Program-made: the position numbers and the translations under genes
Notes under the pieces: generated by a model
What the model saw: the letters and a program-made list of their open reading frames with translations, nothing else
Database searches by the model: none
Told to the model about the DNA's origin: nothing
In this document: in pieces, positions 33,998-42,619 of the stretch
Layout: every line of letters begins with the position of its first letter
Numbering within the stretch: position 1 is the stretch's first letter
Origin: Inquilinus sp. Marseille-Q2685
Lineage (GTDB): Bacteria; Pseudomonadota; Alphaproteobacteria; DSM-16000; Inquilinaceae
Assembly (NCBI RefSeq): GCF_916619195.1
Contig: NZ_CAKAKL010000010.1
Coordinates: 62,001-126,000 of the forward strand
Length of the DNA: 64,000 bases
Reading direction: 5' to 3'

Positions 33998-34936
33998 ATG
34001 TTCGGATTCATGTCCAGACGGGCGGCCGCCGCCCTGGTTCTCGGCCTCGCCGCCGCCACGGCGCCGGGCGTCGCCACGGCGCAGAGCTTCGACCTGAGCC
34101 CCGAGCAGCCGGGCCGCCCGCGGGCCGAAAAGGTCGAGGCCATCGCCGCCGCCGTCCCGAAGGACTTCAGGTTCATCGAGGACGGCGTGCTGACGGTGGC
34201 GATCGCGCCCGGCCAGCCGCCGATCGCCACTTACGCCACCGATGCGCGGACCGTGATCGGCGCCGATCCGGACCTGATCCAGCTGGTCGCCGACCTGCTC
34301 GGGCTGAAGCTGAAGATCGTGGCGGTGGCCTGGGCGGACTGGCCGCTGGGCCTGTCTTCGGGCAAGTACGACGCCGTCATCTCCAATGTCGGCGTGACCG
34401 AGGAGCGCAAGCAGCGTTTCGACTTCTCGACCTACCGCAAGGGGCTGCACGGCTTCTATGTGAAATCCGGCAGCCCGATCACGGCGATCCGCGAGCCAAA
34501 GGACATTGCCGGCCTGCGGATCATCACCTCCTCCGGCACGATCCAGGAGAAGATCCTGCTGGAATGGGACCGGCAGAACCGGGCCCAGGGCCTGGCCCCG
34601 GCCGAGCTGCAATACTACGACGACGAGGCGGCCTGGAACCTGGCGGTCCAGTCCGGCCGGGCCGACGCGATGTTCAGCGTCAACGCCGCCCTGGCCTATC
34701 AGGCGGCGCGGGAGGGCAACCTCAAGCAGGTCGGCACGGTCAGCGCCGGCTGGCCGCTGACGGCGGAGACCGGCATCACCACCCGCCGCGGCAGCGGCCT
34801 GGCCGACCCGCTCACCGCCGCGCTCAACGAACTGATCGCCGACGGCCGATACGCCGCGGTGCTGGCGCGCTGGAACCTGACGGCCGAGGCGGTCGACCGG
34901 TCCCGCACCAATCCGCCCGGCCTGCCAAAGTTCTGA
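33998..34936 (+). CDS. Amino-acid ABC transporter binding protein, paralog 2
   Basis: A 312-aa SBP_bac_3 protein, same length and clearly homologous to the one at 30939-31877 (shared FDLSPEQ, WADWPLGL, VTEERKQRFDFSTYR and the ending SRTNPPGLPK). The signal peptide ends near GVATA. Start 33998 follows GGAGGGAAGG; the frame upstream to 33923 is not credible. It has no permease of its own and is followed 9 bp later by a monooxygenase gene. It probably shares the divergent permease-ATPase, giving that transporter a second specificity. Confidence 0.9.
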   Translation: MFGFMSRRAAAALVLGLAAATAPGVATAQSFDLSPEQPGRPRAEKVEAIAAAVPKDFRFIEDGVLTVAIAPGQPPIATYATDARTVIGADPDLIQLVADLLGLKLKIVAVAWADWPLGLSSGKYDAVISNVGVTEERKQRFDFSTYRKGLHGFYVKSGSPITAIREPKDIAGLRIITSSGTIQEKILLEWDRQNRAQGLAPAELQYYDDEAAWNLAVQSGRADAMFSVNAALAYQAAREGNLKQVGTVSAGWPLTAETGITTRRGSGLADPLTAALNELIADGRYAAVLARWNLTAEAVDRSRTNPPGLPKF

Positions 34937-34945
34937 GGACCGGTC

Positions 34946-36013
34946 ATGGCATCGATCGACCATGCGGGGTTCCTGACCCCGGGCAGCTTTCCGGAGGCCG
35001 ACCCGCAGGACGGGCTGGAGAAGGCGCTGCGGCTGTTCGCCTTCGGCGAAAAGCTGGGCTTCGACAGCGCCTGGATCCGGCAGCGCCATCTCGAGCCCGG
35101 CGTGTCCTCGGCATCGGTGTTCCTGGCGGCGGCCAGCCAGCGCACCCGCCGCATCCAGCTCGGCAGCGCCGTGATCCAGATCGGCTATGAAAGCCCATAC
35201 CGCCTGGCCGAGGACCTCTCCACCGTCGACGTGCTGTCGGGCGGCCGGCTGAATGTTGGGCTCAGCGCCGGCGTGCCGCCGCATGCCGACCTGCTGGGGC
35301 CGCTTGTCTTCGACGGCGACTGGACCGGCTACGACCTGTCCTACGGCCGGGTGGAACGGCTGCTGGACAATCTGCGCGGCCGCTATCTCGGCGAGCCGGA
35401 CCGGGTCGTGGTCAACGCCGCCTGCCGCCACCGGCCCCGGCTGCAGCCCGTGGCCGAGGGGCTGGCCGACCGCGTCTGGTACGGCGGCGGGTCGTTGCGC
35501 TCCGCCGAATGGGCCGGGCGCGCCGGGCTGAACCTGCTGATCGGCAACGTCACCTCGGGCGAGGGCACCGACGACGTCTTCACCGCCCAGCTTCGGCAGC
35601 TGGATGCCTATCGCGCGGCGTATCGCGGATCCCGCCCGGCCCGCGTGGCCCTGGGCCGGGTGATCGTGCCCTTCGACAGTGCCGACGACTGGACCCGGGC
35701 CCGCTACGCCGAATACGCCGCCGGCCGCCGTGAGCGCACCCTGGCGCCGCAGGGCGAGCGCCGGACCCTGTTCGCGCCGGACCTGGTCGGGACCTCGGAC
35801 CAGATCCTCGAGACGCTGGCCCGCGATCCGGTGCTGGCGGAGGTGTCGGAACTACGGCTGGAGCTGCCCTACGAGTTCCGGCCCTTCGAGTACGAGCAGA
35901 TCCTGGGCGACGCGGTGCGCCACATCCTGCCGCAGCTGGGCTGGAAGCCGGCGGCGGAGCGCCGGCCGGCGCCCCAGCACGTGTCCGAGAGCTGGGGCGC
36001 GCAAGGCAAATAG
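34946..36013 (+). CDS. LLM-class flavin-dependent oxidoreductase
   Basis: A 355-aa luciferase-like TIM-barrel enzyme: FGEKLGFDSAWIRQRHLEPG, then LAAASQRTRRIQLGSAVIQI, then SPYRLAEDLSTVDVLSGGRL and VGLSAGVPP. GAGGA lies just before the ATG. It follows the second amino-acid binding protein by 9 bp, so transport and oxidation are likely of the same compound. It converges with the SsuB-like gene 16 bp later. The C-terminal tail (GWKPAAERRPAPQH) is polar and short. FMNH2-dependent oxygenation of an organosulfur or related compound is likely; the exact substrate cannot be read. Confidence 0.85.
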   Translation: MASIDHAGFLTPGSFPEADPQDGLEKALRLFAFGEKLGFDSAWIRQRHLEPGVSSASVFLAAASQRTRRIQLGSAVIQIGYESPYRLAEDLSTVDVLSGGRLNVGLSAGVPPHADLLGPLVFDGDWTGYDLSYGRVERLLDNLRGRYLGEPDRVVVNAACRHRPRLQPVAEGLADRVWYGGGSLRSAEWAGRAGLNLLIGNVTSGEGTDDVFTAQLRQLDAYRAAYRGSRPARVALGRVIVPFDSADDWTRARYAEYAAGRRERTLAPQGERRTLFAPDLVGTSDQILETLARDPVLAEVSELRLELPYEFRPFEYEQILGDAVRHILPQLGWKPAAERRPAPQHVSESWGAQGK

Positions 36014-36029
36014 GCCGGTCCTGTCGGCC

Positions 36030-36830
36030 TCACCAGCCCGCGTCGAGGCCGAGCAGCCGCAGCGCCTCGTGCCGCAGCGCGGCCAGATGCGGGTCGCCGC
36101 GGTGGCGCGGATAGGGGCGGTCGTTGACGATCTCGGCCAGGATCCGGGCCGGGCGGTCGCTCAGCACGATCACCCGGCTGGCCAGGATCAGCGCCTCCTC
36201 GACGTCATGCGTGACCAGGAGGGCGCTGAACCCGCGGCGCCGCCACAGCTCGACCAGCTCGCCCTGCATGGTCAGGCGGGTCAGGGAGTCGAGCTTGCCC
36301 AGCGGCTCGTCCAGGATCAGCAGGCTGGGGTCGTTGACCAGGGCGCGGGCCAGGGCCACGCGCTGGGCCATGCCGCCGGACAGCTGCCGCGGCCAGGCGC
36401 GGCCGAAGCCGGCGAGCCCGACCAGCCGCAGCGCCTCGTCCACCCGGCCGCGCCGGCTGCGCAGCAGGCCCTGTGCCTGCGGCCCCAGCGCGACATTGTC
36501 CCAGACCGTGCGCCACGGGAACAGGGTCGGGTCCTGGAACACCACGACGCGGGAGGGCGAGGTCGAGCGGATCTCGGCGCCGTCGGCGAGGATCGCGCCC
36601 GCCGTCGGCGGTTCCAGCCCCGCCACCAGCCGCAGCAGGGTCGACTTGCCGCAGCCCGAGGGGCCGAGCAGGGCGACGAACTCGCCGGGCTCGATGGTCA
36701 AGCTGATCCGGTCCAGCACCGGCAGGGCGGCGCCCTCCAGCTCGAACTGGTGGCTGACGTCGCGGATCTCGATGCCGGCGCCCGGCGTGGCCTGCGGCGC
36801 CGCCGCCGCCTCGTGGATCGCCGCTACCAT
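36030..36830 (-). CDS. Nitrate/sulfonate/taurine-type ABC transporter ATPase (SsuB-like)
   Basis: A 266-aa ATPase with Walker A LGPSGCGKSTLLRL, Q-loop FQDPTLFPWRTVWDN, signature LSGGMAQRVALARA, Walker B LLILDEPLGKLD and the switch histidine in LLVTHDVEEAL. The GCGKS and DEPLGKLD forms are typical of SsuB/TauB/NrtD. The ATG overlaps the stop of the permease gene by 7 bp (ATGGTAG), so translation is coupled. It is the last gene of a five-gene minus-strand operon: osmC, two binding proteins, permease, ATPase. Powers import of a sulfonate-like compound by inference from family and context. Confidence 0.92.
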   Translation of the reverse strand: MVAAIHEAAAAPQATPGAGIEIRDVSHQFELEGAALPVLDRISLTIEPGEFVALLGPSGCGKSTLLRLVAGLEPPTAGAILADGAEIRSTSPSRVVVFQDPTLFPWRTVWDNVALGPQAQGLLRSRRGRVDEALRLVGLAGFGRAWPRQLSGGMAQRVALARALVNDPSLLILDEPLGKLDSLTRLTMQGELVELWRRRGFSALLVTHDVEEALILASRVIVLSDRPARILAEIVNDRPYPRHRGDPHLAALRHEALRLLGLDAGW

Positions 36831-37846
36831 CGCACCACCCCTTTCTGCCAGGCCAAGAGCCGGTCGCGCAGCCGGAACAGCAGCGTGATCAGGCCGGAAA
36901 ACACCAGCGCCATCACGATCAGCGCCGCATACATGTTGGAGTAGGAGGCCCAGCCCTGGGCCCATTGCAGGTACCAGCCTAGGCCCGACTTCACGCCCAT
37001 CATCTCGGCCGCCACCAGCACCGAGAAGGAGGCGCCGAGGCCCATGAACAGGCCGACGAAGACATGCGGCAGGGCCGCCGGCACGGCGACGCGCAGCACC
37101 AGGAAGCGCTCGCCGGCGCCGAGGGTGCGGGCGACGTCGTAATAGGCGCGGTCGACGCTGGCGACGCCGGACCAGGTCAGGACGGTGACCGGGAACCAGG
37201 TGGCCAGCGCGATCAGGAACACCGCCGCCGCCCAGCTCGACGGAAAGAAGAAGAAGGCCAGCGGCAGGAGGGCGGTCGACGGGATCGGGCCGAGCAGCCG
37301 CAGCACCGGATGCACCCAGTAGCCCAACGCCCGCGACCAGCCGACCGCGACGCCGGTCAGGAAGCCGGAGACGGCGCCGAGGACATAGCCGTTGGCGAGC
37401 AGCCAGAGCGAGTTGACCAGGCTGTCGCCGAGGCGGGGCCAGTCGTCGGCATAGACCTCGATCAGCGCCTGCGGCGGGGCGAAGAACGGGACGGGGAGGA
37501 GGGCCAGCTTGGCCGTCGCCACCTCCCACACCGCGAGCAGCACCGGCAGCGCCACCAGCCAGGGGCCGGCAGGGCGCAGCCAGGCGAAGACCGGCCCCAG
37601 CCGCCGGCCCAGCACCGCCGCGGCGGCCAGGAGCGCCGCGAAGACGGCGACGCCGATCGCGAACTCGGTGGTGTAGGCCCAGTCGGCGAAGCCGACCTTG
37701 CGGTTCGGCCATTGCCAGGTCAGCGCCGCCAGCCCCAGCCAGGCCAGGGCGGCGACGAGCCCGCTGGTCCAGGGGCGGGCGGGCTGCGCCGGGCGTGCGG
37801 CGGCGGCCGGCGGTGCGCCGGCCAGGCTTTGGTCAAGCGAGGACAT
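36824..37846 (-). CDS. Nitrate/sulfonate/taurine-type ABC permease (SsuC-like)
   Basis: A 340-aa inner-membrane permease. The N-terminal ~90 residues add two helices beyond the usual SsuC core (LVAALAWLGLAALTW and FAIGVAVFAALLAAAAVL). The core has the family pattern LGPIPSTALLPLAFFFFPSS, ATWFPVTVLTWSGV and the EAA loop DVARTLGAGERFLVLRVAVPAALP. The start overlaps the end of the upstream binding-protein gene by 14 bp and the end overlaps the ATPase start by 7 bp. Pairs with the SsuB-like ATPase. Confidence 0.92.
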   Translation of the reverse strand: MSSLDQSLAGAPPAAAARPAQPARPWTSGLVAALAWLGLAALTWQWPNRKVGFADWAYTTEFAIGVAVFAALLAAAAVLGRRLGPVFAWLRPAGPWLVALPVLLAVWEVATAKLALLPVPFFAPPQALIEVYADDWPRLGDSLVNSLWLLANGYVLGAVSGFLTGVAVGWSRALGYWVHPVLRLLGPIPSTALLPLAFFFFPSSWAAAVFLIALATWFPVTVLTWSGVASVDRAYYDVARTLGAGERFLVLRVAVPAALPHVFVGLFMGLGASFSVLVAAEMMGVKSGLGWYLQWAQGWASYSNMYAALIVMALVFSGLITLLFRLRDRLLAWQKGVVRW

Positions 37847-38882
37847 CGGGGGCGATCACCTTGGCGAATTCGGTGGCGTCGGTGCCGGGCCGGATCACGC
37901 GGATCAGCTTCAGATCCTCGGTGAAGGCGGCCAGCTCGCCGCGCAGATGGGCACCGGTCGAAGCGTGCTGGTGGGTGTGGCTGCGCAGGATCGCCTCGAC
38001 ATCCTCCGGCTTGACGTTGCCGGGGACGAAGGGGGCGAAGATCTGCGCCGTCTCGGCCGGGTTCGCCGCGGTCCAGTGCTGGGCGTCGATGAAGGCGCGG
38101 GCCAGCGAGGCCGCGACCTCGGGCTCGTCGCGCAGCAGGCTGCCGCGGATGCCCAGCACACAGCAGGTCTTGCTGGCGTAGTCCCCGTCCAGATTAGTGG
38201 CGATCTCGGTCAGCCCGTCGCGCTCGCGCAGGAACCAGGCGTGCGGGTCCTCGATGGCGACGGCCTGGACCTCGCCCTTCTTCACCACCTCGGGGAACAG
38301 GTCGCCCGGATACTGCCGCCAGTCGACCTGGTCCGGGTCGATCCCCTCCTTGGCCAGGCGGATGGCGAAGAAGTTCTTCACCGGGCTGGCCTGGTCGGTG
38401 ACGGCGACCGACTTGCCGCGCAGATCGGCGATCTTGGCGATGCCGGAGGCGGCGGGGGCCAGGAGGCGCATGCAGCCGCCATGGGTGCCGACGGCCAGGC
38501 GCACGTCGAAGCCCTGCTCCAGCGGCTTCAGCCAGCGCAGCGCCATGCCGATGCCGCCATCGGCGTGCCCGGTCGCGATCGCCTCCAGCAGCTGGTCGGT
38601 CGGGCCGCTGTACTGGATGTGCTCGACCTCCAGCCCGTATTTGCCGAAGAAGTCGCGCTTCAGCGCCACCGAGATCGGCGACTGGCAGACCGCGGTCTGG
38701 CTCCAGGCCAGCTTCAGCTTGCGCGGCGCGGCGGTCTGGGCCAGTGCCCGGCCGCCCGGCAGCGCGAAGGGGGCGATGGCGCCAGCCGCCGCCGCTGCCC
38801 GCAGCAGCTTCCGGCGGGAGACGGTGCCGCAGCCGGCCATCGGGGAAACGGGCGCCGTCGAGGCTGTCCGGTGGTCGGTCAT
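37833..38882 (-). CDS. SsuA-like ABC binding protein with Tat signal, paralog 1
   Basis: A 349-aa periplasmic protein with a twin-arginine signal (VSRRKLLRAAAAAG, about residues 22-35, cut near GRALAQ). The body matches the nitrate/sulfonate/bicarbonate binding family: KLAWSQTAVCQSPISVALKRD, then QLLEAIATGHADGGIGMALR, then SVAVTDQASPVKNFFAI and CCVLGIRGSLL. Its ATG overlaps the stop of the preceding gene by 4 bp (ATGA). It is clearly paralogous to the next protein upstream, so one permease serves two receptors. Tat export suggests that it folds before export; no cofactor site is evident. Confidence 0.9.
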   Translation of the reverse strand: MTDHRTASTAPVSPMAGCGTVSRRKLLRAAAAAGAIAPFALPGGRALAQTAAPRKLKLAWSQTAVCQSPISVALKRDFFGKYGLEVEHIQYSGPTDQLLEAIATGHADGGIGMALRWLKPLEQGFDVRLAVGTHGGCMRLLAPAASGIAKIADLRGKSVAVTDQASPVKNFFAIRLAKEGIDPDQVDWRQYPGDLFPEVVKKGEVQAVAIEDPHAWFLRERDGLTEIATNLDGDYASKTCCVLGIRGSLLRDEPEVAASLARAFIDAQHWTAANPAETAQIFAPFVPGNVKPEDVEAILRSHTHQHASTGAHLRGELAAFTEDLKLIRVIRPGTDATEFAKVIAPDVLA

Positions 38883-39886
38883 GACAGCACGTCCTCGGTC
38901 ACGGTCTCGGCGAACAGCGTGGGGTCGGTGCTGGAGCGCAGCACGTTCACCAGCTTGAGGTCCTCGGCGTAAGCCTTGATCTCGGCCCTGAGCTCCAGCC
39001 CGGCCGGGTGATGGCCGTGGGTCAGGGTGCGCAGCACCGCGGTCAGATCGGCCGCGCTGGCGGTCGACATCGAGGTGCAGATCTCGGCCGTCGCCTCCGG
39101 GTGCTGGACCACCCAGTCCGATGCCTCGAGGATGGCGCGGCTCAGCGCCGCCGCGGTCGGCTTGTCGTCCTGGATCAGGCTGCCGCGGATGCCCAGCACG
39201 CAGCACACCTTCTCGCGATATTCGCCGGACAGGTTGGTGGCGATCTCGACCAGGTCGGGCTGGGTCTTCTGCAGCAGGTACAGGTTCGGGTCGCCGTCGG
39301 CGATCGCCTGGATCTCGCCCTTCTGCACCGCCAGCCCCAGCAGGTTGGCGGGGTACTGGCGCCAGGTGATCTCGCGCTCCGGGTCGATGCCGTGCTTGGT
39401 CAGGTAGATGGCGAAGAAGTTCTTGCCCGGGCTGGCCAGGTCGCTGACGCCGACGGTCTTGCCGCGCAGGCTCTCCAGCGTCGTCACCCCGGCGGCCTGG
39501 GAGCCGACGAGGCGGGAGCAGCCGCCATGCGAGCTGGCGGTCAGCTTGACGTCGAAGCCCTGCTCCAGCGCCTTCAGCCAGCGATGCACCATGCCGATGC
39601 CGGCATCGGCCTTGCCGGTGGCGATCGCCTCCAGCAGCTGGTCGGTCGACCCGGCGAAGTTGATCAGTTCCACGTCCAGATTGTGCTTCTGGAAGATGCC
39701 CTGGGTGACGGCGACCGGGATCGGCGACAGGCAGATCGCGGTGGCGTTCCAGGCCAGCTTGACCGGCACCGGCTTGGCGTCGGTCTGGGCCCAGACCCGG
39801 GTGCCGAGCGCCGCCACCGGGGCCGCGGCGGCGGCGAGGCCGCCGGCGCGCAGCAGGTCGCGGCGGGACAGGTCGAAACGTGACAT
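38879..39886 (-). CDS. SsuA-like ABC binding protein with Tat signal, paralog 2
   Basis: A 335-aa periplasmic binding protein. The start at 39886 gives a clean Tat signal (LSRRDLLRAGG near residues 6-16, cut near TRVWAQ) and has GGAGGA 7 bases upstream; a start at 39913 overlaps the osmC stop as ATGA but would put that ribosome site inside the gene. The body follows paralog 1 along its whole length (QLLEAIATGKADAGIGMVHR, VCCVLGIRGSLIQDD). Likely a second receptor for the SsuBC-like transporter, with related but different ligand preference. Confidence 0.9.
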   Translation of the reverse strand: MSRFDLSRRDLLRAGGLAAAAAPVAALGTRVWAQTDAKPVPVKLAWNATAICLSPIPVAVTQGIFQKHNLDVELINFAGSTDQLLEAIATGKADAGIGMVHRWLKALEQGFDVKLTASSHGGCSRLVGSQAAGVTTLESLRGKTVGVSDLASPGKNFFAIYLTKHGIDPEREITWRQYPANLLGLAVQKGEIQAIADGDPNLYLLQKTQPDLVEIATNLSGEYREKVCCVLGIRGSLIQDDKPTAAALSRAILEASDWVVQHPEATAEICTSMSTASAADLTAVLRTLTHGHHPAGLELRAEIKAYAEDLKLVNVLRSSTDPTLFAETVTEDVLS

Positions 39887-39909
39887 GGGATGTCCTCCTC
39901 GTGGCGCCG

Positions 39910-40458
39910 TCATTCCGCCGCGACCGCGGCCGGGGCCTGGGTCAACCGGATCTCGCCGGCGATGGCCTGCGGCTGGCGCAGCAGGTTCAGGATCGGGCAG
40001 TTGCGCTCCACTGCCTGGCGCAGCGCCTCGATCTCCGCCGGTGCGGCCGGGGAGGCGATCGACGCCGCGTAGCGGATGCCGTGCGGATAGATCGGCACCG
40101 CCTCGAAGCCGGGGGAGCCGGCGCGCGGGTCGATCGTGCCGGTGACCTCGAGATCCAGCGAGTCGAGCGGCACGCCCAGCGCCGCCGCCTGGATCAGGAA
40201 AGTGTGGGTCAGGCAGCTGCCGAGCACGCCGAGCTGCAGCTCCGGCGAGCTGGGGCCCAGGTCGTAGCCGGCGAAATCCGCCTCGCTGTCGCTGATCACC
40301 TGGAAGTCGCGGATGCGGATGCGGCGGACGCCGCTGCGCCCCTCGGCCCGCACCCGCGCCGTCAGCGTCCTGGGGCCGGATTCGCCGGCGGCGACACGGG
40401 CCTTGCGGGCGGCGATCGCCTCGCGCTTCTGGCCGAGATACTCGTTGAGCGTGGTCAT
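39910..40458 (-). CDS. OsmC/Ohr-family peroxiredoxin-like protein
   Basis: A 182-aa cytoplasmic protein. The two family cysteines are present: C82 in LGSCLTHTF and C154 in ERNCPILNLL, so thiol peroxidase chemistry is possible. The middle region (SPELQLGVLGSCL) is the OsmC helix. It is the first gene of the SsuABC-like operon and stands right after the AT-rich divergent promoter. OsmC proteins often occur in organosulfur operons, where they may remove organic peroxides or handle reactive sulfur products of monooxygenases. The start at 40458 is the only good ATG. Confidence 0.88.
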   Translation of the reverse strand: MTTLNEYLGQKREAIAARKARVAAGESGPRTLTARVRAEGRSGVRRIRIRDFQVISDSEADFAGYDLGPSSPELQLGVLGSCLTHTFLIQAAALGVPLDSLDLEVTGTIDPRAGSPGFEAVPIYPHGIRYAASIASPAAPAEIEALRQAVERNCPILNLLRQPQAIAGEIRLTQAPAAVAAE

Positions 40459-40811
40459 CCTCTGGTCCTTGCGCAGGGCCCTCTCGGCGGCGTCAGGGCG
40501 GGGCGTCAGCGTCTCGGGAGAGCATCTTCCGAAATATGCTGATGTTTGATGTAAATTAAACTTCTAATTCAGTATGAATTGGTAATTAAGACTCGGACAA
40601 CATGAATCTTCCGAAATTTTGGGAATCGCGGAACTGGCCGGATTCAATTGACCATATAAAATTTGTATTTTCTTGTGAAAAGTGCGCGGTGTACGGTGAA
40701 TTATGCCGAACAGCGAGATAAGGGATGGCCCGCTGTGCGGGCTTCTTGCGTGCGGAAAGTACGTGTGAAAAGTGACAATCCAGACGGTCGTGCATTCCGG
40801 AAGGGGTAATC
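40459..40811. promoter_or_regulatory. 353-bp divergent promoter region, AT-rich core
   Basis: No gene is seen here. It separates the osmC-ssu-like operon (minus) from the peptide-type importer operon (plus). Bases about 40535-40720 are markedly AT-rich. An inverted repeat AATTC-AGTAT-GAATT lies at 40566-40580, and TTGACC (40648) next to ATATAAAAT (40654) may belong to a promoter. The layout repeats that of 27717-27873 and 33818-33997. Confidence 0.5.
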
Positions 40812-42443
40812 GTGTCGATCAACACTCATCTGGGCAGTCTGCTGGCCCTGGCGGTCGCGGCTCTGGCGGCAGGTCCTTCCCTGGCGGCCGACGAGGCGCC
40901 GGTCACCGGAGGCACGCTGATCTATCTGGAGCAGCAGGCCCACACCAACCTGTATCCCCCGGCAGGCGGCTTCTACCCGAATGGCGGCATCCTGAACCAG
41001 ATCACCGACAAGCTGACCTGGCAGGATCCGAAGACGCTGGAGATCAAGCCCTGGATCGCCGAGTCCTGGACCGTCAATGCCGACGCCACGGAATACACCT
41101 TCAGGATCCGCCGCGGCGTCACCTTCTCCGACGGCACGCCGCTCGACGCCGATGCGGTGGCGAAGAACTTCGACACCTACGGTCGCGGCAACCCGGCGCT
41201 GAAGCTGCCGGTCTCCGAGGTTATTAACAATTACGACCGCAGCGAGGTGGTCGATCCTTATACGGTGCGCTTCTTCTTCAAGAAGCCGTCTCCCGGTTTC
41301 CTGCAGGGCACTTCGGTGATCGGGTCGGGCTTGGTCTCGCCCGCCACCCTGGCGCGGCCCTTCGACGAGCTGGGCGATGCCACCAGGATCATCGGCTCCG
41401 GCCCCTTCACGGTCGAAAGCGAGACGCTGGGCAAGGAGCTGGTGCTGAAGGCGCGCGCCGATTACGCCTGGGGCCCGGCGCCGCTGGCGCATCAGGGCCG
41501 CGCCTATCTCGACGGCATCAAGTACATCGTGACGCCGGAGGACAGCGTGCGCATCGGCGCGCTGCTGGCCGGCCAGGCCGACTTCATCCGCCAGGTCCAG
41601 GCCTATGACGAGCCGCAGGTGAAGGACCAGGGCTACACCGTCTATGCCGCGCCGACCCGCGGCGTGAACAACAGCGTGGTGTTCCGCCCGGACAACCCGC
41701 TGGTGGCCGACGTCCGGGTGCGGCAGGCGCTGCTGCACGCGACCGACAGCGACGAGATCGTCGGCACGCTGTTCTCCGAGAACTATCCGAAGGCGACCTC
41801 GATCATCGCCTCGACCGCGCTGGGCTATGTCGACCTGTCGGCGAAGCTGACCCATGACGAAGCGCTGGCGAAGCGGCTGCTCGACGAGGCCGGCTGGACG
41901 CTCGGGTCGGACGGGCTGCGCCACAAGGACGGGAAGACGCTCGAGCTGACCGCCTACGAATCCCTGCCGCAGCCGCAGAACAAGGAGACGCTGCAACTGG
42001 TGGCCCAGCAATGGGCCCGGGTCGGCGTCAAGCTGAACGTGCTGGCCGGCGATTCCGGCAGCGCCACGGTCGACAATCTCGACCCGGAGAAGACGCCGGT
42101 CTCGCCGGCCATGGTCGGCCGCGCCGACCCCGACGTGATCAAGAGCCAGTACCACCCGGCCAACCGCGACGTGCTGCGCCAGAAGGGCGGCGCCAGCAGC
42201 AAGGTGAAAAGCTTCGTCGACGACAGGCTGAACGGCCTGCTGGTGGCGCTGTCCTCCGAGCCGGACTCCGCGAAGCGGCTGCAGATCGCGGGCGAGGTCC
42301 AGGCCTATGTCATCGACCAGGCCTACGCCATCCCGATTTTCGAGGAGCCGCAGGCCTATGCCGGCGCCCCCTATGTCAAGGGCATCGCCTTCGAGGCGGT
42401 CGGGCGGCCGTACTTCTACGACACCTGGCTGGCCGAGCACTGA
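40812..42443 (+). CDS. Peptide-type ABC binding protein, KPN_01854-like family
   Basis: A 543-aa SBP_bac_5 protein. It starts at GTG 40812 after AAGGGG and has a signal peptide ending near PSLAA. The body begins TGGTLIYLEQQAHTNLYPPA and has PWIAESWTVNADATEYTFRI, GSGPFTVESETLGKELVLKA and the ending AYAIPIFEEPQAYAGAPY. This recalls, from memory, the TIGRFAM binding-protein family named after Klebsiella KPN_01854, found with luciferase-like and AhpD-type genes; exactly those genes follow here. It is the first gene of an eight-part plus-strand set (to 48332) interrupted only by a REP-like element. The ligand is unknown, probably a sulfur-bearing peptide-like molecule. Confidence 0.88.
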   Translation: MSINTHLGSLLALAVAALAAGPSLAADEAPVTGGTLIYLEQQAHTNLYPPAGGFYPNGGILNQITDKLTWQDPKTLEIKPWIAESWTVNADATEYTFRIRRGVTFSDGTPLDADAVAKNFDTYGRGNPALKLPVSEVINNYDRSEVVDPYTVRFFFKKPSPGFLQGTSVIGSGLVSPATLARPFDELGDATRIIGSGPFTVESETLGKELVLKARADYAWGPAPLAHQGRAYLDGIKYIVTPEDSVRIGALLAGQADFIRQVQAYDEPQVKDQGYTVYAAPTRGVNNSVVFRPDNPLVADVRVRQALLHATDSDEIVGTLFSENYPKATSIIASTALGYVDLSAKLTHDEALAKRLLDEAGWTLGSDGLRHKDGKTLELTAYESLPQPQNKETLQLVAQQWARVGVKLNVLAGDSGSATVDNLDPEKTPVSPAMVGRADPDVIKSQYHPANRDVLRQKGGASSKVKSFVDDRLNGLLVALSSEPDSAKRLQIAGEVQAYVIDQAYAIPIFEEPQAYAGAPYVKGIAFEAVGRPYFYDTWLAEH

Positions 42444-42475
42444 GGCGGACCGATGAGCAACGGCGCCGCCCGATT

Positions 42476-42591
42476 CCCCCTCACCCTCCCGGCCCAAGCG
42501 GGCCGGGCCCCGCCCTCTCCCCGAGGAGAGGGGATCTTCACCTCTCCCCCGGGGAGAGGTCGGAATCGCGTAGCGATTCCGGGTGAGGGGG
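42476..42591. repeat. Composite REP-like element inside the importer operon
   Basis: A 116-bp element with outer arms CCCCCTCACCC (42476-42486) and GGGTGAGGGGG (42581-42591). Inside are CCCGGCCC/GGGCCGGG, CCTCTCCCC/GGGGAGAGG and CGGAATCGC-GTA-GCGATTCCG hairpins. It sits between the binding-protein gene and its permease and could cap mRNA ends, helping the binding protein to be made in excess. Confidence 0.8.
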
Positions 42592-42619
42592 CGGCACCAG
42601 CCTCGACGGTTCGCGCATC

